From Hyphomonadaceae bacterium UBA7672 (lineage in GTDB: Bacteria; Pseudomonadota; Alphaproteobacteria; Caulobacterales; Hyphomonadaceae): a stretch of 64,000 nt of DNA. Below, piece by piece: positions 41,907 to 50,759 of this stretch. The stretch covers positions 1 through 64,000 of the forward strand of contig DLHI01000005.1 in the NCBI GenBank assembly GCA_002483135.1. The letters run 5' to 3'. The notes under the pieces are model-generated. The model ran no database searches. It was not told the DNA's origin and worked only from the letters and a program-made list of their open reading frames with translations. Every line of letters begins with the position of its first letter. Position 1 is the stretch's first letter. Position numbers and translations under genes: made by a program.

Positions 41907-43976
41907 GTGAGCAAGCGTTTCTCAACGGCCAGCTGGTCGGCACTCGCCATGACTATCACGGCGTTCGCCGGCCCCGCATTTGGCCAGGAAGCTCCGAAGG
42001 CAGACCCGGCGCCCGCCGACGGCGACGTCGTGGTTGTCTATGGCGACCGGCTCGACACAGACCCGGGCGCATACTCGGTGATCGATGCCGAGACGATCGC
42101 GAGCGTCGGCGCCAACCATCCGGCGGAAATCCTGAACACCGTTCCGGGCGTCAACGTCCAGATGAACTCGGGACAGGAATTGCTGATCGCGATCCGCTCG
42201 CCAGTTCTCCCGGCGGGCGCGGGGCAGGGGTCGTTCCTGATCCTGGAGAATGGCGTGCCGACTCGTGCGTCAGGCTTCGGCAACGTCAATGCGCTGTTTG
42301 AGGTGCACCACGAGACCGCCGAGGCGATCGAAGTCGTGCGTGGACCCGCGTCGGTCCGCTACGGTTCCAACGCGGTTCACGGCCTCACCAACTTCATCGA
42401 CCCCGAGCCCGGCGCACAGCAGGGCCAGACGCTGTCGCTGAGCGCCAACTCGCTGCAGCGCTATCGTGCGGATGCAACCGCCAACTTCACCACCAACGGC
42501 GTCGCCAACTGGGCCGGCCTGTCGGTGATGAAAGATGGTGGCTGGCGGGACTATTCGGGCGTGGATCAGCAGAAGCTCACGTTGCGCTCCAAGTTCGGTG
42601 GGGAAACCTGGAACATCGTGACGACGCTTGCGGCCGTGAACCTCAACCAGGAGACGGCGGGCTTCATCCAGGGGCCCGAGGCCTACAAGGATGGGGACCT
42701 CGCGACGACCAACCCGAACCCCGAAGCCTATCGCGATGCGTGGGCCGCGCGCGCCAGCATGCGTTTCGAGACGAATATCGGAGCTGACCGCCTGACAATC
42801 ACGCCGTTTGGAACAGTGCAGCGTATGAAGTTCATCCAGCACTTTCTGCCCGACCAGTCGACGGAAGAGAACGGCCACGACACGCTTGGCGTGCTGACGC
42901 GCTATGAGTTCGGCCCCGCCGAATTCCGCTGGGCGATCGGCGCGGATATCCAGCTGGCCGACGGCTTCCTCACCGAAATCCAGAGCAGGCCCAGTTTCGG
43001 CGGCTCCCCCCTGAACCCCACATTTCCGCAGGGTGTTCACTACGACTACGACGTCGGCACATGGGCCACGGGCCTTTATGCTGAAGTCGACTGGGATTTC
43101 GCACCCGGCTGGAGCCTGCTTGCCGGCCTGCGCGGTGAAGCGCACCAGTGGGACTACACCACCAACGTCGCTCCGGGCACGCGCGGTCGCTTCCGGGTTG
43201 CGCCAAGCCGCACAGACGAGTTCGATCTGCTCACCCCCAAGCTTGGCGTCGTCTACACGGGCGTCGAAGGTGTCGCTTTCTACGCGAACTATGCGCGTGG
43301 CGAGCGTGCACCGCAGACGTCCGACCAGTACCGTCTGCAAAGCCTGCAGACGATCCAGCGCCTAGATGTGGAAACACTCGACAGCTATGAGATCGGCGCG
43401 CGCGGCAATGGAGCGGGCTTCGAATACGATGTCGCAATCTACCGCATGAACAAGGACAACTTCTTCTTTCGCGACTCCGATGGCCTCAACGTGCCGGATG
43501 GAAAGACGCGCCATTTCGGTGTTGAGGCTGCATTGCGCGGCGACATGGGTGAACTGGCCGGCGGCGCTGTCAGCTGGAACGCCAACCTTGCGTGGGCTGA
43601 TCAACGCTATGACTTCACTCGCAATGTCGCTGTCGCCGCCGAAGATATCTTGCGCGATGACAAGATCGACACCGCGCCGGATTGGTTGGTCGATGCCGGC
43701 CTGGCCTGGGAAACCCCTGTGTTCTCGCTCGGCCTTTCGACCGAGTATGTCGGCGAGTACTACACGAACGCGGCCAACACGGCGCTCTATGACGGGCATC
43801 TGATTGCACACCTTCGCGGCGGCTGGCGGTTCTCGGACAAGATGGAAGCCTTCGCCATCGTGCGGAACATCACGGACGAACGTTACGCCGACCGAGCCGA
43901 TTTTGCGCAAGGGCAGGACCGCTACTTCCCCGGCGAGCCGCTGAACGTCACTTTCGGCGTCCGTGTCCGGAACTAG
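41907..43976 (+). CDS. TonB-dependent receptor
   Basis: A 689-residue outer membrane receptor that imports large ligands by TonB energy. The GTG at 41907 behind GGGAGG gives a signal peptide MSKRFSTASWSALAMTITAFAGPAFG; then a plug domain with YSVIDAETIASVGANHPAEILNTVPGVN and VVRGPASVRYGSNAVHGLTNFIDPEPG, and a 22-strand barrel ending with the typical aromatic-terminated strand. Its position behind the S46 peptidase and nucleoside transporter suggests nucleoside or peptide ligands; vitamin or metal ligands are not excluded. Confidence 0.95.
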   Translation: MSKRFSTASWSALAMTITAFAGPAFGQEAPKADPAPADGDVVVVYGDRLDTDPGAYSVIDAETIASVGANHPAEILNTVPGVNVQMNSGQELLIAIRSPVLPAGAGQGSFLILENGVPTRASGFGNVNALFEVHHETAEAIEVVRGPASVRYGSNAVHGLTNFIDPEPGAQQGQTLSLSANSLQRYRADATANFTTNGVANWAGLSVMKDGGWRDYSGVDQQKLTLRSKFGGETWNIVTTLAAVNLNQETAGFIQGPEAYKDGDLATTNPNPEAYRDAWAARASMRFETNIGADRLTITPFGTVQRMKFIQHFLPDQSTEENGHDTLGVLTRYEFGPAEFRWAIGADIQLADGFLTEIQSRPSFGGSPLNPTFPQGVHYDYDVGTWATGLYAEVDWDFAPGWSLLAGLRGEAHQWDYTTNVAPGTRGRFRVAPSRTDEFDLLTPKLGVVYTGVEGVAFYANYARGERAPQTSDQYRLQSLQTIQRLDVETLDSYEIGARGNGAGFEYDVAIYRMNKDNFFFRDSDGLNVPDGKTRHFGVEAALRGDMGELAGGAVSWNANLAWADQRYDFTRNVAVAAEDILRDDKIDTAPDWLVDAGLAWETPVFSLGLSTEYVGEYYTNAANTALYDGHLIAHLRGGWRFSDKMEAFAIVRNITDERYADRADFAQGQDRYFPGEPLNVTFGVRVRN

Positions 43977-44131
43977 GGACCGGGCGGCGTTCTGTCCCAC
44001 GGGGCGTGGTTAATCCCCGGGACTGCGGGTTTTCGTGCAGGTGACCTTTGCCTTCGCGCGGGACCGTGTCAGCGCTTGCGTAAGGAGGCGTCCCCAGCTT
44101 ATCTCGCCTCCGCACAATTTGGGGCGAAACC

Positions 44132-45664
44132 ATGAAAGACATCGTCGAGGCGCTTGAGAAGAAGCGTGAGTATGCCCGGATGGGCGGCGGCCAGAAGCGC
44201 ATCGACAGCCAGCACGCCAAAGGCAAGCTGACGGCCCGCGAACGGATTGCCCTCCTGCTCGACGAAGGTTCGTTCGAAGAATGGGACATGTTCGTCGAAC
44301 ACCGCTCCCACGATTTCGGCATGGAGAATCAGCGCATCCCTGGCGATGGCGTCGTCACCGGCTGGGGAACGATCAACGGTCGGGTCGTCTACGTTTTTTC
44401 GAAGGACTTCACGGTGTTTGGCGGTTCGCTCTCGCGCGCGCACGCCGAGAAGATCGTGAAGGTGCAGCAGGCCGCCATGAAGAACGGCGCTCCAGTGATC
44501 GGTCTTTTCGATGCGGGCGGAGCGAGGATTCAGGAAGGCGTCGAGGCGCTGGGCGGCTATGCCGACATCTTCCTCGAGAACGTCCTCGCGTCCGGCGTTA
44601 TTCCGCAGATCAGCGTGATCATGGGACCGTGCGCTGGCGGCGACGTCTATTCGCCGGCGATGACCGACTTCATCTTCATGGTGAAGGACACGTCCTACAT
44701 GTACGTGACCGGTCCCGACGTGGTGAAGACCGTCACCAATGAGATCGTCACGCACGAGGAACTTGGCGGCGCCCGCGTGCACGCGCAGAAGTCCGGCGTC
44801 GTCGATGGCGCCTACGAGAACGATATCGAGACACTGACGCAGATGCGTCGGCTTGTCGGTTACCTGCCGCTCAGCAATCGCGAGAAGCCTCCGGTGCTTC
44901 CAACGTTCGACGATCCCGAGCGCGCAGAGCCCTCGCTGGACACGCTTGTCCCGGCCAATCCGAACACGCCCTATGATATGAAGGAACTAATCCAGAAAGT
45001 TGCCGACGAAGGCGACTTCTTCGAGATCGGCAAGGACTTCGGAAAGAACATCCTGACCGGATTTGGCCGCATGGAAGGTTCGACCGTCGGGTTCGTCGCC
45101 AACCAGCCGATGAGCCTCGCTGGCGTGCTCGACATCGATTCCAGTCGCAAGGCCGCGCGCTTCGTCCGCTTCTGCGATTGTTTCAACATTCCGATCGTGA
45201 CCTTCGTCGACGTGCCGGGCTTCATGCCGGGCACCAAGCAGGAGTATGGCGGTCTTATCAAGCACGGCGCGAAGCTGCTGTTTGCCTATGCCGAAGCGAC
45301 GGTTCCAAAGGTGACGGTCATTACGCGTAAGGCCTATGGCGGCGCCTATGACGTCATGAGCTCCAAGCACCTGCGTGGCGACGTGAACTTCGCGTGGCCC
45401 ACCGCAGAGATTGCGGTGATGGGTGCGAAGGGTGCGGTCGAGATCATCTTCCGTGCGGACGCCGGCGACGCAGAGAAACTGGCTGCGCGCACCAAGGAAT
45501 ACCAGGATCGCTTCGCCAACCCGTATGTCGCCGCCTCACGCGGCTTCATCGACGACGTGATCATGCCGCACAACACGCGCAAGCGCATTGTCCGTGCCCT
45601 TCGGACGTTGAAGAACAAGCAGCTGTCGAACCCGCCCAAGAAGCACGACAACATTCCGCTGTAG
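44132..45664 (+). CDS. pccB: Propionyl-CoA carboxylase beta subunit
   Basis: PccB transfers carboxyl from carboxybiotin to propionyl-CoA giving methylmalonyl-CoA, in propionate and odd-chain catabolism. The 510 residues contain GGGQKRIDSQHAKGKLTARERI near the start, the oxyanion segments GLFDAGGARIQEGVEALGGYADIF and MGPCAGGDVYSPAMTDF, and the second half with TFVDVPGFMPGTKQEYGGLIKHGAKLL and TRKAYGGAYDVMSSKHL. Acetyl-CoA carboxylase is an alternative but pccA is 5 kb downstream. Confidence 0.95.
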   Translation: MKDIVEALEKKREYARMGGGQKRIDSQHAKGKLTARERIALLLDEGSFEEWDMFVEHRSHDFGMENQRIPGDGVVTGWGTINGRVVYVFSKDFTVFGGSLSRAHAEKIVKVQQAAMKNGAPVIGLFDAGGARIQEGVEALGGYADIFLENVLASGVIPQISVIMGPCAGGDVYSPAMTDFIFMVKDTSYMYVTGPDVVKTVTNEIVTHEELGGARVHAQKSGVVDGAYENDIETLTQMRRLVGYLPLSNREKPPVLPTFDDPERAEPSLDTLVPANPNTPYDMKELIQKVADEGDFFEIGKDFGKNILTGFGRMEGSTVGFVANQPMSLAGVLDIDSSRKAARFVRFCDCFNIPIVTFVDVPGFMPGTKQEYGGLIKHGAKLLFAYAEATVPKVTVITRKAYGGAYDVMSSKHLRGDVNFAWPTAEIAVMGAKGAVEIIFRADAGDAEKLAARTKEYQDRFANPYVAASRGFIDDVIMPHNTRKRIVRALRTLKNKQLSNPPKKHDNIPL

Positions 45665-45677
45665 GTCTGGGCGGCCG

Positions 45678-46142
45678 TCAGCGCGTGCAGCTGAGCGGCG
45701 TCGTGCCCGTTTCGATCGCAAATTGCGTCGCGGTGAGCGTGATGATCTTGCCGCGTTCCGACGCCGGCGCGTTGCGGAAAGCGTCGGCCGCTGCGTCGAG
45801 GCGATCCTGTGTCATTGGTATGCCGCTATAGTCGCCCGAGACGGCCTTGATGCCAACGAAGTCGCGCACGAAGGTATCCTCGGACAGTTGCCAACGGCCA
45901 CTCCATTCCATGTTCATGGTCGCCCGCAGGTTCGGCTTGGTCGCCACGATTGTGGCCTTGGTCTGATACTCACCGCTTGGGCGGAAAGTGACGATCTCGC
46001 GATAGTCGCTTTTGAGATCGCCCGTCACGGTTGTCATCTCGCAAGTCCACGTTTGGGCAAGCAGCGTCCGGCGATCGGGCGGACCGCAAGCCACGACCAC
46101 CGTGGCCGCAAGGCACACTGCCGCAAAGCGCATGTGTGTCAT
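45678..46142 (-). CDS. Predicted lipoprotein of unknown function
   Basis: A 154-residue protein with a lipoprotein signal ending VVVACGPPD; alternative ATG at 46133 gives the same anchor. The mature part is beta-rich: WTCEMTTVTGDLKSDYREIVTFRPSGEYQTKATIVATKP and GRWQLSEDTFVRDFVG, with two mature cysteines beyond the lipid Cys. No named family is recognised. It converges with pccB and is preceded by another lipoprotein gene. Confidence 0.72.
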   Translation of the reverse strand: MTHMRFAAVCLAATVVVACGPPDRRTLLAQTWTCEMTTVTGDLKSDYREIVTFRPSGEYQTKATIVATKPNLRATMNMEWSGRWQLSEDTFVRDFVGIKAVSGDYSGIPMTQDRLDAAADAFRNAPASERGKIITLTATQFAIETGTTPLSCTR

Positions 46143-46146
46143 TCGG

Positions 46147-46746
46147 TTATTGCGGCTGAGGCATCTGATCCATCAGGTCGCTGAGTTTTTCGGCGAGCTC
46201 GGGCTTGCTTGCCAGCGGCATCATTAATCCTGCCGCCTTCAACCCGAACCCGGCCATCTGCGCCCAGGCCGAACCGAACGCGACCTGCCGGTCATTCTCG
46301 TTCATGGCTTTGAGGGCGGCGGCGGGGGCCGCCATCTCCGCATAGATGGCGGCAAGTTTCGGACGTGCTGCTTCAAGGCTCGCATCATCCTTGACCGTCG
46401 CGAGTACCGTAAAGGTCTTGTCCAGCCCGGCAGCATAGGCTGCCGCGGCCGGATGCGCCGGCGCTCCTTGCAGCGACCCCATCGCGGCGTTGAGAGCGGC
46501 GCGATCCTCGGGGGTCATGTCCGGGTTCATCGCGCCTGCCATCGCTCCGGCTTGCGCCATTGCTGCACCCAGGGCGTTGGGGTCGATCTGCGGGACCGTG
46601 TTGGGGTCCAGTCCCATAGCGCCAGCCATGTCCTTCGCGGCCTGCTGGAAGGCTGCGGCCGCCTTCTGCTCAGGCGTCGGCTCTGGCTGGCAGGCGGCGA
46701 GGGCGAGAATGCCGAGTGCGGGGATGACTGCGAGCGATTTGACCAT
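46147..46746 (-). CDS. Ala/Met-rich lipoprotein of unknown function
   Basis: A 199-residue protein starting at the ATG at 46746 behind GGGAGGGACC. The signal MVKSLAVIPALGILALAACQ has a good lipobox, so it should be lipidated at Cys19. The mature part is helical and rich in Ala, Met, Pro and Gln (AMAQAGAMAGAMNPDMTPEDRAALNAAMG), with no cysteines. Family unknown. Four bases separate its stop from the second lipoprotein gene, suggesting an operon of two lipoproteins. Confidence 0.72.
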   Translation of the reverse strand: MVKSLAVIPALGILALAACQPEPTPEQKAAAAFQQAAKDMAGAMGLDPNTVPQIDPNALGAAMAQAGAMAGAMNPDMTPEDRAALNAAMGSLQGAPAHPAAAAYAAGLDKTFTVLATVKDDASLEAARPKLAAIYAEMAAPAAALKAMNENDRQVAFGSAWAQMAGFGLKAAGLMMPLASKPELAEKLSDLMDQMPQPQ

Positions 46747-46955
46747 GGGGTCCCTCCCGAATTGCATCGTTCAGTTTGAGCCCTGCCGCTTACGGCTGCA
46801 AGCGTCGATCACCGTTCCTCGAAAAGGCGCTCAACCACAAGAACTTGAGCGAGGGGGCGACCCCGTTTCATCTTGCCCTTCGCGGTAGGGCGTTGCAGCT
46901 TGCCCGCAACAAACACGGAGGGCGCTACGGCAGCCCGCCAGGGGAGACATACGCC

Positions 46956-48650
46956 ATGGAATCGCCCACCGCGGGTGCTGCTGCGCCTGAAAAGAAGCAA
47001 AACGAGTTGCTGGTGATCAGCGCGTCCAGCGTCGGGACCATGTTCGAATGGTACGACTTCTTCCTGTATGGGTCCCTCGTCACCTACATCAACATGCACT
47101 TTTTCAGCGGCGTGAACGAGACGACGGGGTTCATCCTTGCGCTTGCCACATTTGCGGCTGGCTTCATCGTACGTCCGTTCGGCGCGCTGGTGTTCGGCCG
47201 GGTCGGCGACATTGTGGGCCGCAAGAACACCTTTCTCGTCACCATGATCATCATGGGGGCGGCGACCTTCGCGGTGGGCCTCCTGCCGGGGTATGAGCAG
47301 ATCGGCATCATGGCGCCGTTCCTTCTGGTCGCGCTTCGCGTGCTTCAGGGGCTCGCGATTGGCGGGGAGTATGGCGGGGCTGCGATCTATGTCGCCGAGC
47401 ATGCGCCGGCCAACAGGCGCGGCTTCTATACCAGCTGGATCCAGATCACGGCCACCATCGGCCTGTTCCTCTCGTTGCTGATCATCATGATCATCCGCCA
47501 GGCGATGACACCGGAAGAATTCGCGGCCTGGGGCTGGCGCGTCCCCTTCCTCGTCTCGATCGTTCTTCTTTGTGTCTCGATCTGGATACGTGTCCAGCTT
47601 TCCGAAAGCCCCGTCTTCCAGAAGATGAAGGACGAGCAGAAAACTTCGAAGAAGCCCTGGGTGGAGTCTTTCGGCAAATGGAGCAACGCGAAGTTCGTGC
47701 TCGTCGCCCTGTTCGGTCTCGTGGCCGGTCAGGCTGTGATCTGGTACACGGGCACATTCTACAGCCTGTTCTTCCTTGAAAAGGTGCTCAAGGTCGATGG
47801 CTTCGAAGCCAATCTTCTCGTCGCCATCTCCCTTGCCATCGGCACGCCAATCTACGTCTTCATGGGCTGGCTGTCCGACAGGATCGGCCGGCGCTATCTC
47901 GCGCTTGGCGGTCTTGCGCTGGCGGTCATTACCTTCTTCCCGCTCTTCCACATGCTGACGAAGGCGGCCAACCCTGCGCTCGATGCGGCCCAGATATCCT
48001 CGCCGATCGTCGTGACGGCTGATACTTCGCAATGCTCGTTGCAGTTCGACCCGGTCGGGCGCACGAAGTTCGACGAGAAGTCGTGCGACATCGTGAAGTC
48101 CCACCTGTCCAAGGCGGGTGTCAGTTACAAGACGGAAACGGCCCCAGCCGGGTCCATCGCTACCATCGCAGTTGGCGAGCGGACCATCACCGCCCCCGAT
48201 CCGGCGAAGGTGACGGGCGCAGAGCGGGCCGCCGCCATCGCCGCCTTCCAGTCCGAAGTCACCACGGCTCTGGCGGACGCCGGTTATCCAACGTCGGCCG
48301 ACACGGCGCAGATCGACAGATTCACGGTGATCCTGGTAATTGTGTTGACCCAGCTCTTCACCGCCATGATCTACGGCCCGATGGCGGCCACACTGGTCGA
48401 GTTGTTCCCGGCCCGCATCCGCTATACGTCGATGTCGCTGCCCTACCATATCGGCAATGGCTGGTTCGGCGGCCTGCTGCCTACAACTGCTTTCATGATC
48501 GTGGCGGCGACGGGCGATATCTATGCGGGCATCATGTATCCTGTGATCATCGCGGCAATGACGCTTGTGGTGGGCTTCTTCTTCCTGCCGGAAACCTACA
48601 AGCGCAATATCCGTCACGACGAGCCCGAAGGCGATCGCGAGGGGCCCTGA
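46956..48650 (+). CDS. MHS-family MFS transporter with about 100-residue insertion
   Basis: A 564-residue major facilitator of the metabolite:H+ symporter group (ProP/KgtP/ShiA relatives). N-half signature SVGTMFEWYDFFLYGSLVTYI, GRVGDIVGRKNTFLVTMIIMG and RVLQGLAIGGEYGGAAIYVAEHAP are typical. Between about residues 345 and 450, after GGLALAVITFFPLFHMLT, a soluble insertion rich in Ser/Ala/Thr and with two Cys (SQCSLQFDPVGRTKFDEKSCDIVK) interrupts the usual helix spacing; then DRFTVILVIVLTQLFTAMIYGPMAA resumes membrane sequence. Substrate unknown. Its stop overlaps the next start (TGATG). Confidence 0.92.
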   Translation: MESPTAGAAAPEKKQNELLVISASSVGTMFEWYDFFLYGSLVTYINMHFFSGVNETTGFILALATFAAGFIVRPFGALVFGRVGDIVGRKNTFLVTMIIMGAATFAVGLLPGYEQIGIMAPFLLVALRVLQGLAIGGEYGGAAIYVAEHAPANRRGFYTSWIQITATIGLFLSLLIIMIIRQAMTPEEFAAWGWRVPFLVSIVLLCVSIWIRVQLSESPVFQKMKDEQKTSKKPWVESFGKWSNAKFVLVALFGLVAGQAVIWYTGTFYSLFFLEKVLKVDGFEANLLVAISLAIGTPIYVFMGWLSDRIGRRYLALGGLALAVITFFPLFHMLTKAANPALDAAQISSPIVVTADTSQCSLQFDPVGRTKFDEKSCDIVKSHLSKAGVSYKTETAPAGSIATIAVGERTITAPDPAKVTGAERAAAIAAFQSEVTTALADAGYPTSADTAQIDRFTVILVIVLTQLFTAMIYGPMAATLVELFPARIRYTSMSLPYHIGNGWFGGLLPTTAFMIVAATGDIYAGIMYPVIIAAMTLVVGFFFLPETYKRNIRHDEPEGDREGP

Positions 48651-49612
48651 TGGCAAAGTTCGGTCGCCTTGCTGCGTCTCTCCCGATGCCCGCATTTCTG
48701 CTGGAACGGGTGGAGGCGGCTTTCGATCTGGTGGCGCCTGATCGCCACCTGAAGACGGACGAACTCATCGCTCTTGCGACCGACCACAAGGCAGATGGAA
48801 TACTTATGTCGCTGGGCATGCCTATGCGGGCCGAGCACATTGCGCAGCTGCCAACCTCCGTGCGCGTGATCGCGACGACCAGCGTCGGCTATGACCATAT
48901 CGACGTCGCCGCCGCCAACGCGCGCGGCATCACGGTCTGCAACACGCCCGACGTGTTGACGGATGCGACTGCCGACACCCACATGCTGCTTCTGCTGGGA
49001 GCGGCGCGTCGGGCGAAAGAACACGTGCGTAACATGGACGGCGGCTGGAAGATCCGGAACGCCTTCTTCCAGGGCCTCGGCGTCGACGTGACCGGGAAGA
49101 CGATGGGCATTGTCGGCATGGGTCGCATCGGCCGTGCCGTGGCGGACCGCGCGCGCGGCTTCCGCATGCCCATCCTTTATCACAACCGCAGCCGTCTCGC
49201 TCCGGATCTGGAAGGCGATGCGCGCTATTTCGCGTCGCTGGAGGAGATGCTGCCGCACTGTCAGGTGCTGAGCCTCAACCTGCCAGGCGGGCAGGGCGTG
49301 CTGATGACTGCCGAGCGCTTCGCTCTGCTGCCCAAGGGCGCGATCTTCGTGAACTCGGCGCGCGGTTCGCTGGTAGATGAGGATGCGCTGCTGGATGCTC
49401 TGGCGTCGGGCCATCTCGGATCGGCCGGCCTCGACGTCTTTCAGAAAGAGCCGAACTTCGACGCCCGGCTCAACGCATTCGACAACACTTTCCTGCTTCC
49501 GCACATTGGCAGCGCTACAGTGGAGACCCGGACCGCGATGGCCGAGATGGCCATCAACGGGATCGCAGCCGTGCTGTCGGGGCGGGAGCCTGAAAACGTC
49601 GTGAAGGTCTAG
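48650..49612 (+). CDS. D-2-hydroxyacid dehydrogenase (glyoxylate/hydroxypyruvate reductase type)
   Basis: A 320-residue NAD(P)H-dependent reductase of 2-oxoacids. It has VIATTSVGYDHIDVAAANARGI, the Rossmann GIVGMGRIGRAVADRARGF, SLNLPGGQGVLMTAERFALLPKGAIFVNSARG and PHIGSATVETRTAM, with catalytic Arg, Glu and His in NSARG, EPN and LPHIG. Closest to glyoxylate/hydroxypyruvate reductase; specificity not evident. Start at 48650 is coupled to the MHS transporter, which suggests a 2-oxo or hydroxyacid as the transported substrate. Confidence 0.93.
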   Translation: MAKFGRLAASLPMPAFLLERVEAAFDLVAPDRHLKTDELIALATDHKADGILMSLGMPMRAEHIAQLPTSVRVIATTSVGYDHIDVAAANARGITVCNTPDVLTDATADTHMLLLLGAARRAKEHVRNMDGGWKIRNAFFQGLGVDVTGKTMGIVGMGRIGRAVADRARGFRMPILYHNRSRLAPDLEGDARYFASLEEMLPHCQVLSLNLPGGQGVLMTAERFALLPKGAIFVNSARGSLVDEDALLDALASGHLGSAGLDVFQKEPNFDARLNAFDNTFLLPHIGSATVETRTAMAEMAINGIAAVLSGREPENVVKV

Positions 49613-50070
49613 CCCTTCACCGCGCCGTTTTTGTCGCTCTTGCCGATCAGCGACTTGAACCAGTTCGCGATGGAGCGGCGGAACTGCCACCATCGACGTA
49701 GTTGTGGCGAGTTGGGTGCGTCGTTCTCGTGACGCGGCATCTGCACGTCATTCATCCTCGGCTTCAGGCCGCGAATAAGGTCTTCCTCGATCACGCGACG
49801 CTCGGTCTCGGTCGATACACGCATGACATGACGCTCGGTTGCACCGAGTATCCACCACGCCTTGCCCCATTTTTCATGGCCAACCAGGCGCCCGCGCAGG
49901 TTCGCAGCCTTGCCGACATAAAGCGCCTGGAGGAAGAAGCCAAAGCGCCGGCGCACGAAGACATAGATGCCGCCAGAATCGTCGGGGATGCCATGCTTGG
50001 TCAGCGCGCACTTGAACGTGTAGGTGCGGCCGGATTCGCCCGTCCATCCGTGCCTGCCGAAGAAGAACAT
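49609..50070 (-). CDS. GIY-YIG domain protein
   Basis: A 153-residue protein with the GIY-YIG nuclease core: GIYVFVRRRFGFFLQALYVGKAANLRGRLVGH, followed by the basic WWQFRRSIANWFKSLIGK tail. Many such solitary proteins are of unknown role; the usual second-motif Glu may be in RVIEEDLIRGLKPRMN. The ATG at 50070 (MFFFGRHGWTG) is preferred because the family begins around here; in-frame ATG at 50175 would add a poorly conserved extension. It converges with the hydroxyacid dehydrogenase and is divergent from the K+ channel gene. Confidence 0.78.
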   Translation of the reverse strand: MFFFGRHGWTGESGRTYTFKCALTKHGIPDDSGGIYVFVRRRFGFFLQALYVGKAANLRGRLVGHEKWGKAWWILGATERHVMRVSTETERRVIEEDLIRGLKPRMNDVQMPRHENDAPNSPQLRRWWQFRRSIANWFKSLIGKSDKNGAVKG

Positions 50071-50224
50071 CCGCACCGTCCCGTCTGAAAGTACGGAGCG
50101 AGTGTTCCCGTCGTCGGTTAACGAGGTCTGAAAGTGGGAACTTTCGGGGCGGCAGCTTGATCTGGCGCCGTGCATGTCACGTCCTGAGGCGGTATCGGAA
50201 TGCTTCAAGCGGAGGTGCGAGGTC

Positions 50225-50701
50225 ATGCTGGCTGAAAATCTGGTGCTGGCGGCCGGCATGGTGAGCGCCACGGTCGTCTTTCATTTCATCGGTCTTGCCG
50301 GACTTATCGCGGTCCTGAACACGCGGCTTCCGCGTCGTCTCCGAACGGGTACTGGGCTCCAGAAAGCACTGAAGATACTATTTACCGTCTTCGGGCTCGT
50401 CGCCATGCATACGGTTGAGATATGGGCCTATGCGGGCGTCTATCTGGTCCTGGGCGAGTTTTCCGACCTCGAGTCCGCCCTCTACTTCTCGACCACGAGC
50501 TTTTCTACGCTGGGCTATGGCGACGTTACGCTTAGCCACGACCACCGCATGGTGGGTGCGATCGAGGGCATAAACGGCTTCCTGTTGATCGGGTGGTCGA
50601 CTGCCTTCCTGGTGTCGGTAACCAACCGGATGGGCCTTCTGGAAGCTCGCCTGAAACACAGCGACGAGCCGCCGCCCTCCGTAGGGGCAGATTCGCCTTG
50701 A
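50225..50701 (+). CDS. Two-pore-helix potassium channel protein
   Basis: A 158-residue membrane protein with three helices and a pore loop. The filter is TTSFSTLGYGDV, where TLGYGD (95-100) is the K+ selectivity motif. An extra N-terminal helix precedes the standard TM1-pore-TM2. The tail lacks an RCK or cyclic-nucleotide domain, so gating is not evident. The ATG at 50225 follows GGAGGTGCGAGG; upstream frame is unconserved. pccA begins 59 bases later. Confidence 0.9.
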   Translation: MLAENLVLAAGMVSATVVFHFIGLAGLIAVLNTRLPRRLRTGTGLQKALKILFTVFGLVAMHTVEIWAYAGVYLVLGEFSDLESALYFSTTSFSTLGYGDVTLSHDHRMVGAIEGINGFLLIGWSTAFLVSVTNRMGLLEARLKHSDEPPPSVGADSP

Positions 50702-50759
50702 CCGTCCGGCCCATATGGTCACTTTGCCGTCACGAAAGCTGGGTCTGCCGGGGAAGTGG

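Noticed and set aside
46809..48695. 628-codon minus-strand open frame opposite the MHS transporter
   Set aside because: Composition is unlike a protein and the plus-strand gene has full MFS signatures.
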